Part shown: piece after piece, positions 1-13,039 of the stretch
How positions within the stretch are numbered: position 1 is the first letter of the stretch
How the letters are laid out: each line of letters starts with the position of its first letter
Assembly: GCA_036346205.1 (NCBI GenBank)
Contig: JARFJB010002134.1
Coordinates: 538,501-602,500 of the forward strand
Source: Vesta saturnalis
Lineage: Eukaryota; Arthropoda; Insecta; Coleoptera; Lampyridae
Direction: 5' to 3'
DNA: 64,000 nucleotides
The notes under the pieces: generated by a model
Seen by the model: the letters and a program-made list of their open reading frames with translations, nothing else
Told to the model about the DNA's origin: nothing
The model's database searches: none
Program-made: the position numbers and the translations under genes

Positions 1-120
1 ACCGAAAATAAAATGACCGATTTTCGGGTATAGGACAACTTTGTTATTTTAAATGGATCACCCTGTATACAGCATTCTTAAACTTCAATCTTTCACTTTC
101 AGAAAATGTAACATAAGTTA

Positions 121-2700
121 CCGTAGAGTTGGGTGACTTGTAATCGTAGGGGTGACTTGACACAGTGTGACATTTATTTTTGGAACTACTGTTGCCATCT
201 TTTAGGTAAACGCCCAAACTTCAGAAAAAATTCTGAAGTATTCCACAATGATGAAGTAATGTTTTCAGTAGCTAAAATTTGTAAACAGGTGTTTTATCTG
301 GCTCCTAAAAAATACTGAATAATAGGTAAGAAAACCACGGTTTTTGATATGCTGTATAATTAAGGTCATCCTGAGGTATCCATATGAGCAAATTACATGT
401 AATATTTTTTTTAAAATAGTCTTCTCAACGGGTTCTGAACCCCAGGTCTGTTGATTTTATTTTTTGAGGTTAAGTAATGCTTTTTTACATTTTTTGTTAC
501 AGATTGTGGGTGACTTGACAAAATGCCAAATAAGTGTAAGAGAGTGTTAGGAAAGCGAAAATACCACGATTTTACTAAAGATGAATTAGAAGAAGCCTTA
601 ACAAATATACGCACTGGTAGATGGACATTGGCGGAGGCTTCAAGTAATACCGGGTTACCAAAGTCGACATTATATCGAAAATTTAAAAATAAAAATATGA
701 AGACTTATGGGGGCCAGACTTCATTGACAACGGAGGAGGAAGTGGTTCTAAAAGATGCTGTTTTATTTGCTGCGGAGTGGGGATTTCCCTTGGATAAAGA
801 CAATATTCTGGTTCGAAATTATTTAAACAGACAAGGACGAAGATTAGGTGCTTTTACCGATAACAGACCGGGTAATAGTTGGTACTACGCGTTTATTACT
901 CGTCATAGCGAGCCATCCATTCGTCTATCAGAAAATATAAAGCGAAGTCGTGCTGCTGTTTCTAATGACATTTTAAGTGAATATTTTGATAAGTTGGCTG
1001 TTACTTTAAAATTCAATTATTACGAGACATGTTTTACCAATGACCCTGGACGAACCACAGTTGTTGTTCGACGCACAGCTAAACATGCCAAAAAAATTAT
1101 GGACCATACAAAATCTTCAACGAGTGTGATGTTTTCCGTTAGTGGATCAGGAGTTATGTTGCCGCCTTATATTGTATACAAGGCAGATCAGCTGTGGTCT
1201 ACGTGGACAGAAAATGGTCCCGAAAACGCCCGGTACAATCGCAGCAAATCTGGATGGTTTGATCTACACCTATTCGAAGACTGGTTTAAATGTATTGTGC
1301 TCCCTTATTTTTAAAAAAAACTTGAAGGACCGAAGGTGTTGATCGGTGACAATTTAGCCAGCTACATTAGCATCACTGTCATACAGGAGTGCCAAAACAA
1401 TAATATTCGCTTTGTTGTCTTGCCCCCCAATAGTACACATCTAACGCAACCGCTAGAGGTTTGCTATTTTAGACCACTGAAGGGTACATGAAGGTCTGTG
1501 TTAACTAAATGGAAGCAACCAGAACCTGGCCCCATAAGAAAAGATCGATTCCCTGGTCTACTCACAGCAACATTAGTAGAACTAGGTGCAAAAAATGCTG
1601 ATAACATAAAAGCCGGGTTCAAAGCGACAAGACTTACTCCTATCGATCGAGAAGCTGTTTTACAACGAAACCCTTCTCAATACAGGCATGTTGGGGAAAC
1701 TGCCAATGTGTTAAAAGATATGTTTGAAACAACAAGAAATGTAAGACGCAGTAAGTCCGTCAGACGGAAGAAACTAAATGTTGCTCCAGGGGAGAGCATC
1801 TCTGTAGAAGATTTAGAAGCAGAAAAAATAGACGAGACAACGGTGGCAGTACAACTATCTGAGCAAAACAAAATTGTTAAAAAAAATTTGAAACCACGCA
1901 AGTCCTATAAATCCGAACTTTCTTCTGAAAGTGAGACAGATGATATAGAGCTTGAAGACGAGACCGACGAAGAAGAGTCCAGTGATATTGAGCCCGAGGA
2001 TAATTTACAATGCGAAATCAAGACAACAAGCAAAATGAAGAATAAAATATGTAGGAGAGATCTGCCAAGTCATTGACGAAGAGTACCTTCAAGTAAAATT
2101 TCTACGAAAAACTGTGGGTATAAAAGAAACATGTTTTTCATATCCTGACGCAATAGACGAATCGATGGTGCACAGAAATGAGGTCGTATGTCTGCCAGCT
2201 CCGCAGCTCCTTCGCCGAGAACGTTTCACATTTTTGACAAATTTGGTAGATGACAAAAAATATTTAGGTTTAAGTATTATTATGATGTTAACTTTTTGAG
2301 AATACCTTGGTTTTTAAATTATTTTTGTATCTTGTCAGAATAAACGTTTTTTTTTTGAAATAAATGGTCTCAAAAATTTTTTTCACCCTGTACAATGGAA
2401 ACATACTTTTTTAAAATGTTAAACTTGATGTCAAGTCACCTGTAGAACAGTTTTACTTGTCATTTACACTGATTTTTGCTTACATTTTCAAGTCACCCAA
2501 CGGGTAGAGTGACTTGAAAAACAGGGTTTTTATTTTTTTTGTACATTTTTTTTTGAGTTTTACAAAAATCTTTTATACAAGTTCTATTCCTTGCAAAAAG
2601 TGGCATAACGCCATATTTTTTGTTTTATGATATATTTATGGGTATGGCAGATATTATTGAATACAAGTCAAAATAGCAGTCAAGTCACCCAACTCTACGG
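121..2700 (+). mobile_element. pogo-like (Tc1/mariner superfamily) DNA transposon
   Basis: The ends are a perfect 20-bp inverted repeat (121-140, ccgtagagttgggtgacttg; complement at 2681-2700), flanked on each side by TA (119-120 and 2701-2702), the target duplication expected for Tc1/mariner/pogo elements. The interior carries one plus-strand transposase of pogo type, now broken. An 8-mer, gtgacttg or its complement, recurs at 133, 152, 510, 2432, 2489, 2509 and 2681, clustered in the two subterminal regions; this looks like a set of transposase-binding sites. Length 2580 bp is normal for an autonomous pogo/Tigger element. The clean ends suggest a fairly recent insertion compared with other elements here, but the coding region is not intact. 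Confidence 0.9.
523..2076 (+). pseudogene. pogo-type transposase, frameshifted and catalytically damaged
   Basis: The reading frame opens at ATG 523 and runs 263 codons to a stop at 1312 beside an A-run (1312-1320), where a frameshift has occurred; homology continues in other frames to 2076. Residues about 12-60 form a Psq-type helix-turn-helix (the stretch reading LAEASSNTGLPKSTLYRKFK). The DDE catalytic domain follows. The usual NYDET box reads NYYET, so the first catalytic Asp is replaced; the second Asp is present in the GDN motif near 1347; the third-Asp box reads TQPLEV, a Glu where Asp is usual. A stop sits near 1489. The C-terminal part (from about 1760) is rich in Lys, Glu and Asp. 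Family knowledge gives DNA cleavage and joining at TA sites in the nucleus; this copy should be inactive. Confidence 0.85.
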
Positions 2701-2702
2701 TA

Positions 2703-3169
2703 CGGTTATTACAAAAAATAACGAATTTATAGGCCTCCAATTTTCGAAATAACTGGCTTCATATCGATTAAAAATATTATTTAAATGCTATTTTTTGAAA
2801 AGTCGCCTGTAGAAAGAAAGTTGTTATCATGAGTAAGCCCCGTTGACATGGAAAATTTTGGAGTACAGGATCCTTAACACTTAAAAAGAGAATAAGAGTA
2901 AACAATTGGAATTTGCTAAATACAATGTTACAAGAAACGGATTTTACAAATTAATTACTGGTTGTAGCGTCCCCCAGATACCGTATCATGAAAAGTGTAA
3001 ATTGAACTTATGTTCAAGAATGCAAATTCCAGAACAAAACAGTCGCTAAGTGATTTATCTTGGCTTTAGAACTTATTACAAGTCTGATATTTAATTACTC
3101 GCAAACCTCAAATATAATCAAACGAAGTGGCCGTCTAGTGGTAGGTACGTTGTGCTATCTAATTTACAT
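2703..3169. other. intergenic, no gene seen
   Basis: AT-rich sequence after the pogo element. I see no coding exon. A short stretch at 3125-3145 (gtggccgtctagtggtagg) looks like the A box of a tRNA-derived promoter, but no convincing B box follows. Confidence 0.4.
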
Positions 3170-4310
<1,141 letters not shown>

Positions 4311-4718
4311 ACTTTTCTCAAGGTAAAATCGTTATATAAAAATCTTCCGAGTCAGAATTACATTTAAAGCATGATTTGTAAAGCAAAACTAATTATGTAA
4401 CTTTATTCATTTATATGTATAATGTTGAATGTTACAATCTCGATGTCATTATTCAGATATTGAAAGAATCAGGGTTCGCTCAAAAAAAAATTATCGCACA
4501 CATCGTTCGTTTTTCAAATACTCCATTCACGACAGGTAGTTTTCACTTTTTGTTTTTTAGATAAAACTTGACAGTTTTTCTTAATTGTCCGATGCATTTA
4601 CAGAAGTTTTATGCTACCCGATAAATATTTTCGATATATAACCTGTACATGAATAGTATAAGAACTCCTCTTAACAACCTTGCAGTTAATGCAAAAGGTG
4701 ATTAGAAACATACTTTTA

Positions 4719-4843
4719 ACAGTCGACCTTTCAGTAGTTGATAACACTATGAAAATTAAACGTGAACCATTTATATGTTTCTAACCCATTAATACATATG
4801 CGCAACAATTCAATAGTGTTATCAACTATTGGAGGGCGACTGT
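4719..4843. repeat. small fold-back element
   Basis: Arms of about 31 bp at 4719-4750 and 4813-4843 are inverted copies of one another (left starts acagtcgacc, right ends ggcgactgt; both share the core tagttgataacactat). A 62-bp AT-rich loop separates them. This is the shape of a small MITE. The flanks are AT-rich and no unambiguous target duplication could be chosen. Confidence 0.75.
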
Positions 4844-4919
4844 AATTTTGTATACAATACAAGGTGAAGGTTGTCTTAATCGCATGTTGTCGTTATAAAT
4901 TCGTATATAGGTAGAAGGT

Positions 4920-5640
4920 TACAGCATACACTGGAAATTAAAAGAAAATGTAATAAAATTTTTAACATAATTATGCAATCGCTTTTATAATAAATCCTAT
5001 TACGAAAAATCACATTGCAAAACAAAAAAAAGTTATCTATATCAGAATTATGTTTCGTGTCAGGTATTAATTAATTAATTAATACATGTTTAACCTCGGA
5101 TATTGAAAAAAATTAGAGCTAACGCTTAAATTGCATAGAACATAATCGATATGTTTTATGTTAAACTGGCACTAATAGATATTAATAGTAATAAACAATT
5201 TAAAGGAATCTAAACAGTTTGTGGAAATATGAAGAATGCTATTGCTAAACAAGGTCAAATTTTTGGAAATAGCAAAATAAGCATTTTAACCGATCTTATC
5301 CAATCTTACACGGTTCTACCCGAACATATCCAGTCTTACACAATCCTATCCGAAGCTGACAAGGTAATTACTGGTTTAATTATGTATAATGTTGAAGGTG
5401 ATATTTTCTCAAAGTAAAATAGGTATGTTGTAAATAAAATACGTCTTAAAGAAATATAATAATAATTTTTAATATAATGCCTCTTTATAATAAACCATAC
5501 TACGAAAACACATTGTAAAAATAGTTATCTATGCCAGTCGCAAAACCGTGCATTCACTTTTGTATAACAAGTTAACTAACTGCTTATGCAATACCATTAA
5601 CTGTTTATTATCACTATAGAATTTAACAGCGTATTTAAAA
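4920..5640 (+). repeat. dispersed repeat R1, part 2 with internal subrepeats
   Basis: The block around cttttataataaatcc, followed by a tract like acgaaaatcacattgtaaaac and then gttatctat, occurs at about 4980 and again near 5485, and elsewhere at 25615, 25865 and 46855. This is a family made of loosely repeated units of several hundred bases. A perfect attaattaattaattaat palindrome sits at 5066-5084. The short ORF at 5229-5417 has no recognisable product. Confidence 0.55.
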
Positions 5641-5689
5641 TCAAAATGTATATGATACCTTTATCTTGATTAGCTTCTTTTTCAATATC

Positions 5690-6070
5690 AAAAAATGATC
5701 CTACCGGCTGAACTCACAAAAAGGCTCTTAGTACAACCAAAATTAGGGGAAAATTCTATCAAGGTTGAAAATTGCCTACGAAAAGAAGCCCCCAAAAAAG
5801 ATTCTTAACACAACCAAAAGGGCTGTAATAATAAACACAGATTAAATAACATCTTTTTATTATGAATACACCTGTCATCATCTTTACATACTATTAAGGC
5901 AAGGCCAACTCCGTGGTCAACCCCTAGACCAACTCCAAGGCCAAACCCAAGGCCGATCTCAAGGCTAAAAAATACGACCCACACGTGGACATATAAAAAA
6001 TGGCGACCAAGGTGCCCCAAGGTCAAAAAAGTGAAAGTTAAAGTGTCCCAAGGGTGGGGCTTGTGACGTG
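5690..6070 (-). repeat. repeat Z fragment, minus orientation
   Basis: On the minus strand this reads as the same sequence found at 10715-10960 and 60780-60870: two blocks containing a CTTGATGGAATTTTC-like core and a block like CTTTTGGNTGTNTTAAGA. The 5900-6060 part is a run of imperfect caaggcc-type repeats ending in a duplicated aaagttaaagtgtccc. No coding capacity is visible. Confidence 0.6.
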
Positions 6071-6304
6071 AAAACTGAAAGTTAAAGTGTCCCGGTACTA
6101 CTAGTAACGCTTTAGTTTTCTCTTTGGTTTTTCCAATCCACGTGCAGGAATTCTATATCCTAAATAATTGATAAATGATAGTTAAATTTCAAATTTTCAA
6201 TAGACAATAATAATACTTTGTACACCTTATTTTTTGTTTGATAGTTTATATCTAGTATGTAAGATTTAGACATTGATATGCAGAGTGGGTGTCTACTCCG
6301 TGGA

Positions 6305-8612
6305 CGGAGGATTTCTCCTTAACTATTACAGATATCAAAACCAATTTTGGTGTGGTAATACACGATCATTGGACCTACATTCTAAAAATATTTAGGTATC
6401 TACAGAGTGATTGACAAAAATATTTCAACCCAAACCTGTGTTTTTTTATGGAACCCCCTGTCTATGTTTGCATTTTTGGATTCACTGTTACATTTAGAAT
6501 GAAATTATAGAAATTTGTATCCTCACTTTAGTACCAAAATAGAGTTAACTTTGGAAGTACGGTGAGAGCGTTGTCGCCACGATTTTGTAAATCTGTTTAT
6601 ACCACCGACTAATAATAATAGTCTACTAACAAACAAACTGGGAATTTTTTCGAAAACATGTAAAACTATACAGATTAACTTACGCGAAATGTAATTTTTC
6701 TCGAGTTTTTCAGATGCAACACCCTCTATATTTTTTCACATTTCGATTCACCCTGAAAAGTAGATACTAATTGATAATAGGTTTCCTGAGCACATCAGAA
6801 AATACGAATGGCAAATAAATTCTTTAATTGGTAGGAAAACTTAATAAGTAAACAATAAAATAATTCTCTACACCTACAAATAAGTTGAACAAGTAAACAT
6901 AAACGAATAAAACCATAAATTCAAATTAAATGTTCAAAATGCTGACCACGCCTAGCTAAACACTTTGCAATTCGCTCGGTATACGAAAGATTCACTCGCA
7001 ATAACATTAGAGGCGATTGAAACGCAGTTCTAATTCTATTTTTCATATCTTCGCTTGTGGTGCGAGGATGTTGGAAAACTTTTTCTTTAACGTAGCCCCA
7101 ACGGAAAAAATCAAGGGGCGTAAGATCTGGTGATCTGGCTGGTCAGTTTTGCACATCACCTCATCATATCCACCTCATCGGATAATTTCTATTGAGATAT
7201 TGCCTAACGTTGATTGCGTAGTGTGGAGGGGCACCATCCAGTTGAAACCACATCGTACGAATATTATCTACCTCGATATTTTCCAGAAGCTCGCGTCAAT
7301 CATTTTCGAAAAGCTGTAAATATCTTTCTCAAGTAAGACCCCCATCAAAGAAAAATGGATCAACCACATTAAAATTGGTTACACCACCCCACTCATTAAC
7401 TGACTATCGATGCTGGTGATCAACAACTCTTAAGACATGTGGATTAGTATCTGAATAGTGATGATTTGTTATGTGTATTAATATCGCCATTATTGTGAAA
7501 AGTTGCCACATCCGTAAATAGAATGTTATTAATAAAATGGGTTCTTCATTTACTTTAGTATACCCGTTGGCCGAAAGATTCACCACTTTGAAAATCTATT
7601 TCGCTTAAAGCTTGATGATGCTCGATATGATAAGGTTGTAATTTGTTTTTTTTAATAAAGCTGTGAACTGTATTTCTATTTAGATCTAGGTGTGCACTTT
7701 GCTCTCTGGTACTAATTTGCGGATTTTCTATAAAAGAGGCCACAACTTGAAACTCAATTTCTTCATTTGGGCTTGTTTTTGCGCGCTTGGGATAACACAC
7801 ACTTCCCGAATTCATAAATCTTTCAGCTACATTCATAAACGATTCTTTCCGCGGCTGTCTTCTCGCTGGGTATGGTTCAGAGAAACGGGTAGCCAGCCAA
7901 GCATTTTTTGAGCTTCGCCGTAAATAAAGATCATATCGACCATTTCTTCTTTGGAAAAATTAATTTTATACAAAAATTGACAAAACGACAATCCAAAAAC
8001 ACACAAATTAATGGAACACTATTTTAATGATTATGCAAACGTCAAAACAATAGATGCAATTGTTCCTCTTTATTACGAGCGGCTAGCCTACCTGATTTGT
8101 TTTGTAGAATTCTATTGTCATAGTAAATTTGTATTTTAGAATATTTTTACTAATAAGCGTCAATACTTCAAGAAGTGCCCGTCTTATGGCTATGAAACCT
8201 ATTATCAATTAGTATCTACTTTTCACGGGAAATCGAAATGTGTAAAAATATACAGGGTGTTGCATTTGAAAAAATTGTAAAAAATTACATTTCGCGTAAA
8301 TTAATCATTCTGTATAGTTTTACATGATTTTAGAAAAATTTCCAGTTTATTTATTAGTAGACTATTAATAATAGTCGGTGGTATAAACAGATTTACAAAA
8401 TCGTGGTGACAACGCTCGCATCGTGGTTCCAAAGTTAACTCTATTTTGGTACTAAAGTGACGATATCTGCAGAACGATTAGTGATACAGATACAAATATC
8501 TATACTTTCATTCTAAATGTAACAGTGAATCCAAAAATGCAAAAATATACAGGCTGGTATTACCACACCAAAATTGGTTTTGATTTCTCTAGTAGTTAAC
8601 GAGCAATCCAAG
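6305..8612 (-). mobile_element. mariner-like element with long terminal inverted repeats
   Basis: Inverted repeats of several hundred bases flank a minus-strand transposase. Matching pairs include the core ccaattttggtgtggtaat (6342-6360) against its complement at 8560-8578, the block around taccaccgactaataata (6600) against 8370-8385, and the block around agatactaattgataatag (6762) against 8195-8215. The left arm has about 120 extra bases after 6360. The outermost similarity ends near 6305 and 8612; the exact ends and TA duplication are not clear. Long-TIR mariners of this kind are common in insects. The copy is old. Confidence 0.8.
6921..7943 (-). pseudogene. mariner-like transposase, multiply disrupted
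   Basis: Read on the minus strand, the protein starts near 7943 with MVDMIFIYGEAQK, the N-terminal signature of the DUF4817 domain found with long-TIR mariner transposases. A frame shift near 7836 leads into MNVAERFMNSGSVCYPKRAK and the second helix-turn-helix (around LDLNRNTVHSFIKKN). Further on, around 7255-7210, MWFQLDGAPPHY is the second-Asp box of the DDE domain, followed by a WIGR-like motif. The coding tract ends at a TGA at 6921-6923 after RRGQHFEHLI. Stops and shifts break it into at least four pieces, so it cannot make a functional enzyme. Confidence 0.8.
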
Positions 8613-9432
8613 AAAAAAACGATTCATGTCAGATAATTTAATTCAAAAAATAAAAATCTCATGCCCTTATAGTCTGCACTGTCTGTTCTGCAAATTATAC
8701 AAGTCGTATCACATTCCATGGTCCGCAACTATACCTGTAAACAAACAATATGTATAACGAAATGTAAAATATATATAAAAATTAAAAAAATATGTTTAAC
8801 GATTCGTATGAAGGTGCAAAAGTAAAAACGCACTTACCCCACTTTATCTTAAACGGCATGGTTTAGTTCATAATAAAACCTATTTTGAGTGCACATTTTT
8901 TTTCCAAAATAACGGCCATTTAAATATTTAAAATCTAAATAGCTAAATATTTAACCGGCCGCCATTAAAAAAATGAAGTAAAGTCAGTGGTAATTTTTTT
9001 ATAAATTTTTAAATGAAAAATACCTAATGCAGCCGCCATCTTCGATTTTGACTGATTTCCTGTGCCCGGATTAATGGGGATTTTTAATATGTTAAAATAG
9101 ACACTTCTCACAGTATAATGCAATAAGAATCATTTGTGTTGCAATTTTGCCCAGGTCATAATTTATTTTTACTGCACTATATGTACATGTAGGTTGGAAG
9201 GTAAACATTGAAAGGATTGTTAAGACTTAGGGGAATATAGTAGTTTATGACACAATTGCCTTTCTCGGAAATATAATCGATCTAGACTAGTTTATTTATA
9301 AAACGTGTTACTGCCTAAATGAAGTAAAAAATGCAAAAATTTTCTTTGACTTTATTTGGTCCTTCGAGCCGGCGCTAAAATACAATGATATTAACTTAAT
9401 CAATCATACTAAATTAAGTTTTTCTTTTTTAG
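8613..9432. other. upstream intronic or intergenic DNA, no gene seen
   Basis: AT-rich sequence without recognisable repeats or exons. It ends in the pyrimidine tract and AG (9431-9432) used as the acceptor of the receptor exon. Any earlier receptor exons (ectodomain) were not recognised here or further left. Confidence 0.5.
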
Positions 9433-9621
9433 GTATGATGATATCACTGCCGTTCCTCCTCATCACCTTCAGCATCTACGCCATTCTACCACTTCGAAAT
9501 CTACATGGAAAAGCGTTAATGTGTTATATTTTCTCGTTGTTTATAACGTATTTATTATTTGTGATAATCCAATTAAATCAAGAATTTGCAAATGTAAGCG
9601 CTGCAACATGTACAAGTGTGG
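9433..9621 (+). CDS. Methuselah-like GPCR, exon encoding TM1-TM2
   Basis: The exon lies between a polypyrimidine-AG acceptor and a consensus donor (g|gtaagt at 9622). It contributes GT of a split Gly codon, 62 full codons and the first base of a split Ala codon. TM1 is MMISLPFLLITFSIYAIL, followed by LRNLHGKALMCY, a hallmark of Methuselah-family receptors, then TM2 (about IFSLFITYLLFVIIQL) and a Cys in the first extracellular loop. Methuselah-type receptors are class B (secretin-like) GPCRs of the plasma membrane, linked in Drosophila to stress resistance and lifespan. The exon is phase-compatible with 32075, 22.4 kb downstream. The preceding ectodomain exon is not seen and probably lies outside the window. 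Codons are intact. Confidence 0.85.
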
Positions 9622-9649
9622 GTAAGTGGTTTACGTCACTCTTTCATTA

Positions 9650-10435
9650 ATAACGGTAGGTTATATAAATTCCGATGTTGCGGAAAGTCAAGGTGAGTAT
9701 TTCATGGTCTGGCTTGTTGATGTATTAATGTTTATATAATCTAAGCGGTTTTATAGGTGTTAAAAGTTTTTAATAGGGAGTTTGTCCCTGAAATCGTATT
9801 AAAGTCCAAATTAATGTAAATGTATTTTTGACGGTTCTGTGTTTATATAATGTAGTTCATAAACCGTTTTGTGAGTTTATCTAATCTTATATAACTACTT
9901 TTACCTACTTTTTCAATGTTTACATGTCATTATTGTTATTTATGGAACAAGTCGCACGTGTTCAGACCACGAGGCCGAGCGTAAATGATGCATTTAAATT
10001 TTATTGGTAAATTCACATGTTGCTTTAGTCAACAATAAAAATAAAATGTTCTATTTTTAAGTACTACACATAGAGAAACAAATATAATTATATTTGTGAC
10101 TCTGGTATACGTCAATACGCAGTGACATCTTTGGCGCAATTATCATTTTGCAGTATGCGTTATTTTTATTGCCTTTTTTCTTACCCTTTGTGACACTTGT
10201 GAGAGTTGAGAGTGAGACGTCCCCTATTCTGACATGTTAAGAGCAAGGGGATCTTACATTTGCCACGCGAATTATTAATAAATACGTGGATGTTTACGTC
10301 TTAATATGCACGCGACCCATCATTAGTTTAACCAATCGAATAGCACTAATGTTTTAAATATAATATAATTCCACAGTTTCATTACATGTATCATTATCAA
10401 GAGAAAAAGTATAAGTAAAACAATAACAAGTAGTT
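9650..10435. other. intronic DNA, no feature recognised
   Basis: AT-rich, no ORF, no clear repeat partner elsewhere in the window. Confidence 0.4.
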
Positions 10436-10439
10436 ATGG

Positions 10440-10705
10440 TACCAAATAATTAGGCAAAACAGCATTATAATTCTACATTTAAATGTTCCTATAAGATCAA
10501 CCTGTTCGTTTATCAAAGCCTGTTTTTGTTTCGTGTTTATAAATTACGAATGCTTCCAAAACAGCTAATTTGTCTTCTTTATTACAAAAATGTAAAAATT
10601 TAATGGTGTTTTGTGAAGTCATAAGGTGTTTATTTACTATTAAATGTTTGGCATAACTTGATTTGTCTAATGTGTCTATGTTTGTAACATCTAATGTGTT
10701 CTGCC
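10440..10705 (-). pseudogene. Penelope-like element fragment (endonuclease end)
   Basis: On the minus strand this aligns with 15640-15930: the shared text includes YAKHLIVN, then a motif like CNKEDKLAVLEAFVIYKH, ending in a block around gaacaggttgatct. It covers the C-terminal part of the GIY-YIG endonuclease and 3' flank of a Penelope-like retroelement. The GIY and YIG boxes themselves are missing here. It is inverted relative to the copy at 15.4 kb. Confidence 0.65.
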
Positions 10706-10714
10706 TCTGAGTTG

Positions 10715-11460
10715 TGGGGCACCTGACCTTTCACTTTTTACATTCCCACGTGGGGATCGTATTTTTTCACCCCTATGACTTCTTTTCGGAGGCTATTTTC
10801 AACCCTTGATGGAATTTTTACCCTAATTAGAGCCCTTTTGATTGTGTTAAGAACTTTTCGTCAGTTCACACCTATGATTTCTTTTCGGTGGTCATGTTTA
10901 ACCCCTTGATGGAATTTTCACCCTAATTACGGCCTCTTTGATAGTTTATCACCTGAAAGGCAGGCAAATGCGTGCGCATACAGTGTTCTAATAAGGGGCC
11001 CTAATGCTAACTTGTAAGGCATTCGCCCCCTGTCACAGCCCCCTGATTGGAAATGTTATGGGGCCCTAACCTTATATATAAGTGCAGAAACTAGCTATTG
11101 GGGCTTGGCCTGTATTGTGGCCCCCTTGGTGCAATTGTATGTAGGTTCTATCCTAATCTTACAGTTGTAGACCTTCGCCCGCCCCCCGTCATAAAAAATT
11201 TGTATTCTAATAAGGTGGCCCTAGCCTTGTAAGAGAGGACTTGTGTTAGGGTCTGCGCCCCGGCCCCCTTTGAGTTAAAATGGATTTTTAGCGCCATCTA
11301 GTGGCGTATAGACTAATACACATTTTCTGTAATAGAAGTTGATCATGCACACCTCTCTCTCTCGTTTATCCGTTTCTATCTCTCTTTCGGCTCTTTCTCA
11401 CACACATACAAATCAATTAATTAATTAATCAATCAATTTCAAACAAATCATGCTTGATCA
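10715..11460 (+). repeat. repeat Z, plus orientation
   Basis: Blocks match 60780-61600 and, inverted, 5690-6060 and 24280-24480: a duplicated CTTGATGGAATTTTCACCCTAAT-like unit (kept here in two copies, near 10810 and 10905), then repeated aaggggccctaatgctaact-type units alternating with gccccc-rich tracts, then a tctctctc tract and runs of aatcaatcaaat. No coding capacity. The aatcaat run joins directly onto the fold-back that starts at 11461. Confidence 0.65.
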
Positions 11461-12281
11461 AATCAATCTCAATCAATCAACCAAAATCAATAAATCATGT
11501 CTTACAGTTCGCGGAAACCAGCTTACAGTTCAAAACTGAATCATTAAAGTCTAAATTAAGTATGACGTGAAATAATAAATAATTTCTACCTTAATGCAAT
11601 GATGCTTTTTATAGAGGCAGATTCTCTTTCTAAACAGTTACCACCTATACATTCGGAAAATTATGTCTGATTTATTTGCATGTTCAATTACATATATACA
11701 AAATTGTTTCATAGAAACGTGTTCATTAACAGTTATAAAAACCTCATTAACAGGACTGGAAAGTAATAATTGCTTATATGTAACATAGAGTTAAATTAAA
11801 TTACCATGTTTTTAAGAATATCAAATTGATATAAAAGGCAAAAGGTTTTAATGGTTTATTATTATACGTAAATTAACAATAACTACAAGTTTAAAATCCA
11901 CGAATACGTACCAGCTATTGTAGATCTGATTTTATGACGTTATCCTATAAGAGTAATAATACATTTTTAAAAACCTTTATCGACATTTTTGTTATCAATA
12001 GCAAGTAAAACATATATATTAAAAAATAATACGCATACCTTCAGATGTGTTTTTTCTTTCAGCTGTTCTAATAATAATCATATGTTGAACTGAAGTATTT
12101 TTACACAGCTCACTAAACACGTTTTCTACTTATGAATGGCTGGATATAAACTGGCTATTGCTTTACCTTATTAAGTGATTTAGAAAGTAATACACAAAAC
12201 CTGATTACTGCAACTCGTATTTAGCATTTATATTGTACTTAAACGACGATGATAAATTGTTCCTAGAATACATTATATCCA

Positions 12282-12323
<42 letters not shown>

Positions 12324-12985
12324 AGCTCTAGCATGAACAGATATGTACAGTTAGTGAAGATGATAATAATCCTATTTCAAAAAATAATACAAGGTTGTAA
12401 TTAAACACCTTAAAATATGCAAATTAGTACAAAAGTTACTTTAAACGGTTTGAGCCTTGAGATTGTAAAATTTACATATCGTTAAACTATTTGTATGGAA
12501 TGTAATTATTATTAAACAGTTATACAACTGTAATTCGCAAAGTGACAATTACTCACTCATTAACGTACTTACAAATATTTTAAAAAAATTTAGTTGCAAA
12601 AAAAAACATTAAGATCCTGTATTAGGTGAAATAATAATAATTTTCTTCATTCGATCTTGAGCGATTATAGCTTATTAACTAGTAAAAACATCTAATACTC
12701 TGATGCTGCTTCATAATAATGTTCACCCGTTAGTAATTGTACTTTAAATACACGCAAGGTCTAATGTCTAATATTTTATTTTACCATTAGTATTACACAG
12801 GTATGGGATTATTTTTAAGAATTAGTTTATTGATATGTAAATTTTACAATCTCAAGGCTCAAACCGTTTGAAGTAAGTTTTGTACTAATTTGTATATTTT
12901 AAGGTGTTTAATTACAACCTTGTATTATTTTTTGAAATAGGATTATTATCATCTTCACTAACTGTACATATCTGATTATGCTAGA

Positions 12986-13039
<54 letters not shown>

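Noticed and set aside
55..70. caccctgta at the left edge as a transposon end
   Set aside because: Fits a mariner-type right terminus next to TA, but the rest of the element lies outside the window.
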